A stretch of DNA of 13,954 nt from a bacterium (GTDB lineage: Bacteria > Planctomycetota > J058 > JAJDCP01), in contig JAUIEM010000267.1 of NCBI GenBank assembly GCA_030428695.1, positions 1-13,954 on the forward strand. The letters are read 5' to 3'. Position numbers and translations under genes: made by a program. The notes below the pieces were generated by a model that worked only from the letters and a program-made list of their open reading frames with translations, was not told the origin of the DNA and ran no database searches. Below are positions 6,896-13,954 of this stretch, in pieces (the first letter of the stretch is position 1; every line of letters begins with the position of its first letter).

Positions 6896-7675
6896 ATGCC
6901 CGAAGACGCCGCGCGCGAGGTCCGGATCGATCGGCTCGCGCCGACCCGCCGCCCGGCGCGCCGGCTCGCCGGCCACCAGACCTGGCGCGACCTGTTGTTC
7001 GTGCACTGGGAGGTGCCGGTCGAAGCGGTGCGGGAGAAGCTCCCGGACGGCCTCGAGCCCGACCTCTTCGAGGGGCGCATGCTGGTCGGGCTCGTGCCCT
7101 TCCGGATGAACGACGTGCGACCCTGGTGGCTGCCGCGCCCGTTCGCGTTCAACTTCCTCGAGACGAACTTGCGCACCTACGTGACCTGCAAGGGCGAGCC
7201 GGGGGTGTACTTCTTCTCCCTCGACGCCGCCTCCTGGCTGGCGGTCAAGGCCGCCCGCCTCGGCTGGGGCCTGCCCTACTTCCACGCGAACATGAGCGTG
7301 CTCTGCGAGCCCGGCGACGCCTGGGCGCGCACCCTCTCGCGCCCGCCGGACACCCGCTTCGAGTACGAGAGCCGGCGCCGCGACGGGGTCGGGCTCGAGG
7401 CGCGCTGGACGGTCGGGGAGGCGCTCGGGAGCTCGGAGCCGGGCAGCCTGGAGTTCTTCCTGCTCGAGCGCTACCTGTTGTTCGTCGAGCGCAAGGGGAC
7501 GATCCTGCGCGGGCAGGTCCACCACGCCCCCTACCCCGCCCACGCCGCCCACCTCGATGCGCTGTCTACCGACCTGGGCCAGGCGGCCGGGCTGCCCGCC
7601 TTCGGGGAGCCCGCCTGCGTCCACTTCTCCCCGGGGGTCGAGGTCGAGATCTTCGCCCTCGAGGCGATCGCTTGA
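6896..7675 (+). CDS. DUF2071 (YqjF/COG3361) family protein
   Basis: A 259-residue protein of the DUF2071 family, whose biochemical role is unknown. The family is usually placed with acetoacetate-decarboxylase-like folds (family knowledge, not proven here). Typical features in order: LLFVHWEVPVEAVREKLPDG (33-52), FEGRMLVGLVPFRMNDVRP (58-76), LETNLRTYV (88-96), GVYFFSLDAA (103-112), LPYFHANMS (126-134), YESRRRDG (157-164), GSLEFFLLERYLLF (183-196), and RGQVHHAPYP (205-214). It has no signal peptide and should be cytoplasmic. The start at 6896 has GGAGGT (6884-6889) 6 nt upstream; the open frame continues far upstream but through the promoter and the hairpin repeats, so that extension is not coding. 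Its stop TGA overlaps the TTG start of the next gene, so the two are translationally coupled. Confidence 0.93.
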   Translation: MPEDAAREVRIDRLAPTRRPARRLAGHQTWRDLLFVHWEVPVEAVREKLPDGLEPDLFEGRMLVGLVPFRMNDVRPWWLPRPFAFNFLETNLRTYVTCKGEPGVYFFSLDAASWLAVKAARLGWGLPYFHANMSVLCEPGDAWARTLSRPPDTRFEYESRRRDGVGLEARWTVGEALGSSEPGSLEFFLLERYLLFVERKGTILRGQVHHAPYPAHAAHLDALSTDLGQAAGLPAFGEPACVHFSPGVEVEIFALEAIA

Positions 7676-8253
7676 GCGGACGCGCGCTGGTCCTCGTCTG
7701 CGCGCTCGCCGCGGCCCTGCCGGCCCAGGACGGTCCCGCCTGGGCGCTGCAGCCGGGGACGAGGGTGCCGGCACGGCTCGAGCTCCTCGACGAGGACGCG
7801 GTCCGCATCGTGCCGGAGGGCGTCGGCTCGGCGCCGTGGACCCTGCAGGTCGTGCACGCTCCGCATCGCCTGGCCCGCCAGCGGCGCTACTTCCTGCGCT
7901 TCGCCGCGCGCGCCGACAGGCCCCGGGAGGTGGTGATCGGCGTCGGCAAGGCGACGGGCAGACGGACCCATCTCGGCCTGCACAGGAAGCTGGAGCTCGA
8001 GCCGGAGTGGAAGGAGTACTCCTTCGAGTTCGAATCGGCGAAGTCCACGGAGCTCGGCCTGATCTACGTCCTCCTCGGCCAGGACTCCAGCGCCGTCGAG
8101 CTGACGACGCCGACCCTCGACCCGGTCGCCGCGGCGGCCGGCCCTCCCGAGCTTCCGCCGCCGCCTCCCCCGCAAGCCGAGGAGCTGCTGGTCGTCGGCT
8201 CGCTGCTCCTCCTGTTCGGCGTGCTGGTCTGGCGCCAGGTGCGCCAGCCCTGA
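7672..8253 (+). CDS. Secreted, C-terminally membrane-anchored protein with carbohydrate-binding-like domain
   Basis: A 193-residue protein. The proposed start is TTG at 7672-7674, inside the TTGA junction with the DUF2071 stop and 7 nt after GAGG (7661-7664). This start gives a convincing signal peptide: SGR, a hydrophobic core ALVLVCALAAAL, and a likely cleavage at PAQ/D near residue 19. Residues about 25-155 look like one beta-sandwich resembling CBM4/9-type modules (YFLRFAARADRP, EWKEYSFEFES, ELGLIYVLLGQD, VELTTPTLD). A Pro-rich linker (158-168) leads to a membrane helix (about 172-187) and a short basic tail RQVRQP, which places the domain outside the membrane. The ligand is unknown. Coupling to the DUF2071 gene implies a shared job or at least shared expression. 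It has no catalytic motif. Confidence 0.8.
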   Translation: MSGRALVLVCALAAALPAQDGPAWALQPGTRVPARLELLDEDAVRIVPEGVGSAPWTLQVVHAPHRLARQRRYFLRFAARADRPREVVIGVGKATGRRTHLGLHRKLELEPEWKEYSFEFESAKSTELGLIYVLLGQDSSAVELTTPTLDPVAAAAGPPELPPPPPPQAEELLVVGSLLLLFGVLVWRQVRQP

Positions 8254-8269
8254 CGTCGAGCCGCGAAGC

Positions 8270-8297
8270 TGGACCGCGCCCCGTGCGCCGCTACAAT
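8270..8297 (+). promoter_or_regulatory. Promoter of the acyltransferase gene
   Basis: TGGACC (8270-8275; 4 of 6 to TTGACA), a 16-nt spacer, then TACAAT (8292-8297; 5 of 6 to TATAAT). Predicted transcription start is near 8304. The upstream ATG at 8296 overlaps the -10 and cannot be the start of this transcript's gene. Confidence 0.6.
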
Positions 8298-8325
8298 GCC
8301 CGACCCGTCGCCGCCCGAGGCCCCG

Positions 8326-9165
8326 ATGCCCGACTTCGCCCGTCCGCCTCTGTCCGCCCTGGAGACGCAGCTCAAGCCCCTGCTCGCCTGGCGTTTCCTG
8401 ACCAGCCCCCGCTTCTTCGGCCTCGAGCACGTGCCGCGCGCCGGCCCCGCCCTGTTCGTCGGCAACCACACCCTCTACGGCGTCTTCGATCCGCCGCTCC
8501 TGTGGCTGGAGCTGTACCGGGAGAAGGACGTCTACCTGCGCTTCCTCGGCGACCACATCCACTTCAAGCTGCCCTTCTGGGGGAGCTTCCTCGAACGCTA
8601 CGGGGTCGTCGACGGCACCCGGGAGAACTGCAGCCGGCTGCTCGACGCGGGCGAGGCGGTCGCGGTCTTCCCCGGCGGCGGTCGTGAGGTCGCCAAGCGC
8701 CACGGCGAGCGCTACAAGCTGATCTGGAAGGAGCGCCTCGGCTTCGCGAAGATGGCGATCAAACACCGCTGTCCGCTCGTCCCCTTCGCCTCCATCGGCG
8801 CCGAGGAGGCGCTCGACATCCTGGTCGACGCCGACCAGCTCCTCGCCTCGCCGCTCGGCCCGGCGATCCGTGCCCTCGACCTGCGGGCGGACGTGCTGCT
8901 GCCGATCTGCCGCGGCCTCGGCCCGACCCCCCTGCCCCGCCCCGAGCGCTTCTACTTCGCCTTCGCCCCGGCCATCGACACGCGCCGCTGGGCGGGCCGC
9001 GAGGACGACATCGAGGCCTGCAGGGAGCTGCGCGACGAGGCCCGGGCGGCGGTCGAAGGGAAGATCGCCGAGCTGCTCGCGGTGCGGGACGAGGACCCAC
9101 TGCGCGGGCTGGCCGCGCGGCTGAAGTCCCTCGCGCGGCGGCGCTGGACCGGCGATGGAGCGTGA
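8326..9165 (+). CDS. Lysophospholipid acyltransferase family protein (PlsC / MGAT-like)
   Basis: A 279-residue membrane-associated acyltransferase that should move an acyl chain onto a glycerol- or lipid-type acceptor. The catalytic block is ALFVGNHTLYGVFDPPL, with N47-H48 and D55; the spacing from His to Asp is six residues, not the four of classical PlsC, as in MGAT/TMEM68-like bacterial members. The acceptor and substrate block is VFPGGGREVAKRHGERYKL (PGGGRE at 116-121), followed by LGFAKMAIKHRCPLVPFASI, typical of that subgroup. The exact acceptor is not predictable. The start at 8326 has GAGG (8317-8320) 5 nt upstream and a leader of about 22 nt; the in-frame ATG at 8296 lies in the -10. 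The stop is 3 nt from the convergent DUF488 gene. Confidence 0.92.
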   Translation: MPDFARPPLSALETQLKPLLAWRFLTSPRFFGLEHVPRAGPALFVGNHTLYGVFDPPLLWLELYREKDVYLRFLGDHIHFKLPFWGSFLERYGVVDGTRENCSRLLDAGEAVAVFPGGGREVAKRHGERYKLIWKERLGFAKMAIKHRCPLVPFASIGAEEALDILVDADQLLASPLGPAIRALDLRADVLLPICRGLGPTPLPRPERFYFAFAPAIDTRRWAGREDDIEACRELRDEARAAVEGKIAELLAVRDEDPLRGLAARLKSLARRRWTGDGA

Positions 9166-9168
9166 GCG

Positions 9169-9561
9169 CTACCCCTCGAGCAGCAGGTCACGCGCGAGCG
9201 AACGGTGGCAGCGCTCCTCGTCGGCGCAGTAGCACAGTAACGTGAGGGTCTCCCCCGCGACGCTGCGGTCGCGGAGGGCGGCGAGGGCCGCCGTAGCGGG
9301 CGGCGCCTGCATCTCCTCGCGGTAGCGGGCGGCGAACTCCTCCCAGGGCAGGGGCGGCAGCCCACGGGCGACGACCCTTCCACCCTCCCGGCGCTTGCCG
9401 AAGGCGGCGTCGAGCAGGGCGACGCTCGGGGCGAGGCGCTTGTCCCACTCTGCCCAGCTCTCCTCGCCCTTGCGTACGAAACGCGGACGGTAGCGGGTGA
9501 TCAGGACGCGCCTTCCGTCGTCGGCCCGAGGCGCTGCGGACAGGGCGCGGATGCGGATCAT
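9169..9561 (-). CDS. DUF488 family protein
   Basis: A 130-residue protein of the DUF488 family (COG3189-like), of unknown function. Family signatures: RVLITRYRPRFVRKG near 18-32, WAEWDKRLAPSVALL, WEEFAARYREEM, and the C-terminal LLCYCADEERCHRSLARDLL with C110, C112, C118, H119 and R120. The Cys/His set suggests a metal- or thiol-based site (inference). The start ATG (9561-9559) has GGAGGAG (9574-9568) 6 nt upstream; the open frame runs further upstream but past this ribosome site. It converges on the acyltransferase with a 3-nt gap, so neither gene has room for its own terminator between them. It is divergent from the rhomboid gene across 179 bp. No clear promoter was found. Confidence 0.92.
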   Translation of the reverse strand: MIRIRALSAAPRADDGRRVLITRYRPRFVRKGEESWAEWDKRLAPSVALLDAAFGKRREGGRVVARGLPPLPWEEFAARYREEMQAPPATAALAALRDRSVAGETLTLLCYCADEERCHRSLARDLLLEG

Positions 9562-9676
9562 CGGAAGCTCCTCCATCGTCACCGTTCGAATCAACGGGAT
9601 CACTGTGAGAGCTCCCGCGCCTCCTGTCCAGCCGGAGGATCCGCCGCGCCTCCGGCCGGCCGACCGCGGTCGGGCC

Positions 9677-9705
9677 TTCTCCTGGCTCCCGGCGCGCGTT
9701 AGACT
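9677..9705 (+). promoter_or_regulatory. Candidate promoter of the rhomboid gene
   Basis: TAGACT (9700-9705; 4 of 6) follows TTCTCC (9677-9682; weak -35) after 17 nt. Predicted transcription start is near 9712, giving a leader of about 29 nt to ATG 9741. The -35 is poor; the call rests mainly on the -10 and its position. Confidence 0.4.
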
Positions 9706-9740
9706 GCGGGGTCGCACGGTGGAAGTCGGGGAGGAGACAT

Positions 9741-11435
9741 ATGGAGCAGGGTCCGGAGCCGGGGCTGTACGAGCGCGCGGTGCTGACGCTGGTCGCGCGT
9801 GGCGGCGCCGACCTCGACGTGCTCAGCCTGTCCCCGCACGGAGCCCTGCTCGGGCACAAAGGCCGCCTGGGCAGGAAGACGCTGGTCGCGGTCCTCCGCG
9901 CCGTGCCTTCCTCCCCCGAAGCGCTCGACGCGCGGCTGAAGAAGCTCGCCGAGCTGTCGAGGCGCGAGCGCATCGACCTCCTGCTGGTCGGCGGTCGGGC
10001 GGAATCCTGGGAGGCGCTGCGCCGCCACCGGCCCTTCTACCGCCGCCGCCTCGGTATCGCCCACCTCGACGAGCGCGGGGCCCTGCAGCAGGCGTCCTGC
10101 GCGGTGCTCGGGAAGCTGTTCGACAGCGAGGCCGCCGCCCGCTGCCTGCAGCCGCTGCCGGACGAGGAGCCCGACTGGCGCACCCTGCTCGCCCGCGGCG
10201 CGAGCCTGGCGGCCGAGCTCGAGGCAGAACAGCGGGAGTACGGCATCTGGGTCGATGTGATCCGGAGCCGGCGGCCGTGGGCGACCATCGGCCTGCTCGC
10301 GCTGAACGCGCTGATCTTCCTGGTCGTGCTCGCCCTCGGCCGGGGCGCGATCCTGGCGCCGGTGCTCGGCCGCGCCGGGGCCCTGATCCCGGCGCGGGTG
10401 GTCGAGCAGGGCGAGTGGTGGCGGCTGTTGTCGTGTACCTTCCTGCACGCGGGCTGGATCCACCTGCTGATGAACGGCTACGTGCTGTACCTGCTCGGCA
10501 GCTTCCTCGAGCGCATCGTCGGCCCGTCCCGGTTCCTGTGCCTGTACGTGCTGGCCGCGATCGGCGGCAGCCTCGGTTCGTCGCTGTTTCTCGGCGAGAT
10601 CATGAGCGTCGGCGCCTCCGGCGCGATCTGGGGGCTGCTCGGGGCCCACGCGGTGCTCGCCTACCGCGACCGCGGGCTCCTGCCGCGGGCCCTGGTCCCC
10701 GGAGCGCGGGCCGCCGCGCGCACCAACACCGTGATCAACATAGCCATCTCCTTCCTGCCCTTCGTCGATATGTGGGCCCACTTCGCCGGCGGCGCGACCG
10801 GCGCCCTGGTGATGCTGTCCGGCGTCCTGACCCGGGGGCTGGCGCCACTCGGCCGGCGCGAGGGCGGGAAGATCGACGCGGAGCGCGCCGCGATCCCGAC
10901 CTCCCTCGGCCTGCGCGGCGCGGCCGTGCTGTTGCTCGCGCTGCTGCTCACCGGGCCGCTGCTCGCCTTCCTGCCCGGGGCCGCGCTCTGGCAGCTCCAC
11001 GCCGCGCCCGCGCGCGTCCCCTACCGGCTCGAGGCGCTCGGCCTGGAGGTCGACGCGCTGCCCGGGCTGCGCGTCCGCGAGGACGGTGAAGCGCGCGGGC
11101 TGGTGATCCTCGGCTCCGAACAGTACGACCCGCTGGTCGCCTACATCGCCCACGCCCCGGCGCTGCCCTCCGAGGAGTTCCCCGTCGAGGCCCGACTCGA
11201 ACGCTTCGCGACCGCCCCGGAGCTCGAGCTCGAGGAGGTCGGCGCGCCGATGCGCTTCAGCGGCCCGGGCTACCACGGCGTGCAGCGCACCTTCCAGAGC
11301 GGCGACATGTTCGAGGACCGGGTGCGGCTCGCCCGCGGCGGCGCCCTGCTCGACGTCACGGTCGTCCGCTTCGACGGCCTCGGCTTCCACGACGAGGCCC
11401 GCCGCGTCGCGGCCAGCGCCCGCCCGCTACGGTAA
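9741..11435 (+). CDS. Rhomboid family intramembrane serine protease with extra N- and C-terminal domains
   Basis: A 564-residue protein. GGAGG (9730-9734) lies 6 nt before the ATG. Residues 1-175 are soluble and of unknown family, with a short alpha/beta pattern (LVLSL.., IDLLLVGGRA). The rhomboid core spans about 178-365: GEWWRLLSCTFLHAGWIHLL with N245 and H241, the nucleophile S293 in SVGASGAIWG, and the catalytic H347 in WAHFAGGATG. The serine/histidine dyad and oxyanion Asn are all present, so it should be active inside the membrane. A seventh helix (about 393-413) follows, then a 150-residue tail predicted to lie across the membrane, with beta strands and an ending (VRFDGLGFHDEARRVAASARP) that recalls PsbP/DUF1795-like domains (inference only). 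Substrates are unknown. A hairpin follows the stop, so transcription probably ends before the next gene. Confidence 0.93.
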   Translation: MEQGPEPGLYERAVLTLVARGGADLDVLSLSPHGALLGHKGRLGRKTLVAVLRAVPSSPEALDARLKKLAELSRRERIDLLLVGGRAESWEALRRHRPFYRRRLGIAHLDERGALQQASCAVLGKLFDSEAAARCLQPLPDEEPDWRTLLARGASLAAELEAEQREYGIWVDVIRSRRPWATIGLLALNALIFLVVLALGRGAILAPVLGRAGALIPARVVEQGEWWRLLSCTFLHAGWIHLLMNGYVLYLLGSFLERIVGPSRFLCLYVLAAIGGSLGSSLFLGEIMSVGASGAIWGLLGAHAVLAYRDRGLLPRALVPGARAAARTNTVINIAISFLPFVDMWAHFAGGATGALVMLSGVLTRGLAPLGRREGGKIDAERAAIPTSLGLRGAAVLLLALLLTGPLLAFLPGAALWQLHAAPARVPYRLEALGLEVDALPGLRVREDGEARGLVILGSEQYDPLVAYIAHAPALPSEEFPVEARLERFATAPELELEEVGAPMRFSGPGYHGVQRTFQSGDMFEDRVRLARGGALLDVTVVRFDGLGFHDEARRVAASARPLR

Positions 11436-11487
11436 GCATCCGCACCGCCGCACGAGGGCGGGAGACGGCGGCCGACCCGGAGTGCTT
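11434..11487 (+). terminator. Composite inverted repeat after the rhomboid gene
   Basis: The outer arms AAGCA-TCCG (11434-11442) and CGGAGTGCTT (11478-11487) pair with one bulge. The inner arms CCGCCG (11445-11450) and CGGCGG (11466-11471) pair exactly. It starts at the stop codon itself. No T tract follows. Confidence 0.35.
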
Positions 11488-11544
11488 CCGCGCGACGGCG
11501 CCAACGACCAAAGAGGCGCTCCGGGCGCGGTCCCGCACACCGGT

Positions 11545-12746
<1,202 letters not shown>

Positions 12747-12811
12747 GGTCCGGCTCGTCGACCCGTCCGGGGGCTCCCCGGGCTCCCGTTCCCCGCACCC
12801 CCGGAGGTAGC

Positions 12812-13939
12812 ATGGCCGAGGACCCGCTCCCCGAGCTGCTCGCCCGCTCGCCCGCAGCCCTGCGCTGGGTGTGCGAGCAGCTCGCCGACGCCGACCGGAT
12901 CGCGCTGGACACCGAGTTCTTCCGCGACCACCTCTACTCTCCCGAAGTCTGCCTGCTCCAGGTCGCCAGCGACGGCCTGATCGCGCTGCTCGATCCGCAG
13001 CAGGTCGGGGACCTGGAGCCGTTCGCGGCCCTGCTCGCCGACCCCGCGCGGACCTGGGTCCTGCACGCCGCCAAGGGCGACCTCGAGGTGCTCGACTGCA
13101 CGGGCCTGCCCCTGCCGGCGCGGCTCTTCGACACCCAGCTCGCCGCGGGCTTCTGCGGCTGGCCGCACCACGTCTCCTACGCGAACCTCGTCGAGGACCT
13201 GTGCGGCGTCGCCCTCGCCAAGGGCGCGACCCGCACCGATTGGCGGCGGCGGCCCCTGCGCCCGAAGCAGCTGCGCTACGCGGTCGACGACGTCCGCTTC
13301 CTGCTGCCGATGGCGCGGGTGCTCGAGGCACGGCTGGACGCCGGCGGCTGGGCCGAGTGCCTGGCGGAGGAATGCGAACGCCTGCTCGACCCGAAGCTGT
13401 GGCGCGTCGAGGCTCCGGACGCCTGGCGCAAGGTCAAGGCCTGGCGCAGCCTGCGCGGCCGCTCGCTGGTGCGCTTGCAGGAGCTCGCCCGGGCCCGGGA
13501 AGAGCTCGCCCAGCAGCTCGACCGCCCGGTCCCTTGGCTCGGGGATGACCGCCGCCTGGTCGGTTGGGCCCAGGGCGGGAATGGCCTGGACGAGGCGCGT
13601 TTCCCCCAGCTCAGCGGCGCAGAGGCCGGCCGCGTGCGGCGGGGCCTGCAGGCGGCCCTCGACGGGGCACCTGCGATCGCGCAGCCGCGCTTCGCCGCCC
13701 GCAAACGGCGCCTGCAGCCGGCCGAGCGCGACCGCGCCGACCGGCTGGCGAAGGTGCTGCGCGAGGCCGCATCCGCCCAGGGCATCGCCAGCGAGCTGGT
13801 GATCACCAAGCGGGTTGCCAAGGAGATGGTCCGGGCCCGCCCCCAGCGCCGCCGCGACCTCGCCTCCATCCCCGGCTGGCAGGGCTGGCGCCAGCGACGC
13901 TTCGGCGAGCACGCCTGGGAAGCGCTGCGCGAGTCCTGA
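12812..13939 (+). CDS. rnd: Ribonuclease D
   Basis: A 375-residue protein, the same length as E. coli RNase D, a cytoplasmic 3'-to-5' exoribonuclease that trims tRNA precursors and other structured RNAs. It has the DEDDy exonuclease domain: IALDTEFFRDHLYSPEVCLL with D33 and E35, HAAKGDLEVL with D90, and DWRRRPLRPKQLRYAVDD with Y156 and D160. An HRDC domain follows (about 200-290: LRGRSLVRLQELARAREELA) and then a helical C-terminal region. All catalytic residues are present. GGAGGT (12803-12808) lies 3-4 nt before ATG 12812, a slightly short spacing. No -10 element like those of neighbouring genes is visible upstream, so it may be read from the preceding gene through the palindromic element, or from a promoter I cannot recognise. 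The last 15 bases of the window show nothing clear. Confidence 0.96.
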   Translation: MAEDPLPELLARSPAALRWVCEQLADADRIALDTEFFRDHLYSPEVCLLQVASDGLIALLDPQQVGDLEPFAALLADPARTWVLHAAKGDLEVLDCTGLPLPARLFDTQLAAGFCGWPHHVSYANLVEDLCGVALAKGATRTDWRRRPLRPKQLRYAVDDVRFLLPMARVLEARLDAGGWAECLAEECERLLDPKLWRVEAPDAWRKVKAWRSLRGRSLVRLQELARAREELAQQLDRPVPWLGDDRRLVGWAQGGNGLDEARFPQLSGAEAGRVRRGLQAALDGAPAIAQPRFAARKRRLQPAERDRADRLAKVLREAASAQGIASELVITKRVAKEMVRARPQRRRDLASIPGWQGWRQRRFGEHAWEALRES

Positions 13940-13954
13940 GCCCGGCCGGCCGGA

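Noticed and set aside
8296..8325. Upstream ATG for the acyltransferase
   Set aside because: The ATG overlaps the TACAAT -10 element; ATG 8326 has a ribosome site and a normal leader.
9562..9740. Promoter for the DUF488 gene on the minus strand
   Set aside because: TTGATT at 9594-9589 matches the -10 consensus at only three positions and has no -35 at 17 nt.

Overview
The window is very GC-rich (roughly 70%), with G or C at almost every third codon position. It comes from a free-living high-GC bacterium. A large membrane-anchored Hanks-type Ser/Thr kinase, a secreted carbohydrate-binding-like protein with a short hydrophobic signal ending in PAQD, and sigma70-like promoters with short leaders would fit a Planctomycetota-like or deltaproteobacterial/myxobacterial lineage. 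That placement is inference; no rRNA or lineage marker is present. There are no insertion sequences, phage genes, CRISPR array or tRNAs, so this reads as ordinary chromosome.

Layout. Positions 1-266 (minus) hold the N-terminal half of a response-regulator receiver domain. It is divergent from a transmembrane Ser/Thr kinase (467-3397) with a large extracytoplasmic region. Next comes the E1 component of 2-oxoglutarate dehydrogenase (sucA/odhA, 3607-6411), ending in a perfect 32-bp palindromic terminator. Facing it is a 52-codon gene (6514-6672, minus) with a strong ribosome binding site, encoding an unrecognised short peptide. After a 223-bp divergent region with two hairpin-forming repeats come a DUF2071/YqjF-family gene (6896-7675) and, overlapping it by 4 nt, a secreted C-terminally anchored beta-sandwich protein (7672-8253). 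A lysophospholipid acyltransferase (8326-9165) runs tail-to-tail, 3 nt apart, with a DUF488 gene (9169-9561, minus). The last part has a rhomboid protease with extra N- and C-terminal domains (9741-11435), a membrane protein with an XYPPX-type Pro/Gln/Gly repeat tail and a coiled coil (11603-12688), a REP-like palindromic repeat whose first bases include that gene's stop codon, and RNase D (12812-13939).

How the genes work together. Most are separately promoted housekeeping or envelope genes rather than one pathway. Only the DUF2071 gene and the secreted protein are clearly translationally coupled. A consistent promoter design (a -10 hexamer followed by a leader of about 20-30 nt) recurs in front of several genes and settles start codons that a longest-ORF rule would place too far upstream.

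Most worth a second look: the small peptide gene at 6514-6672 with its flanking structured DNA, the repeat element at 12685-12746, and the XYPPX/coiled-coil membrane protein with its duplicated 90-bp repeat block. No obviously new multi-gene system is evident.
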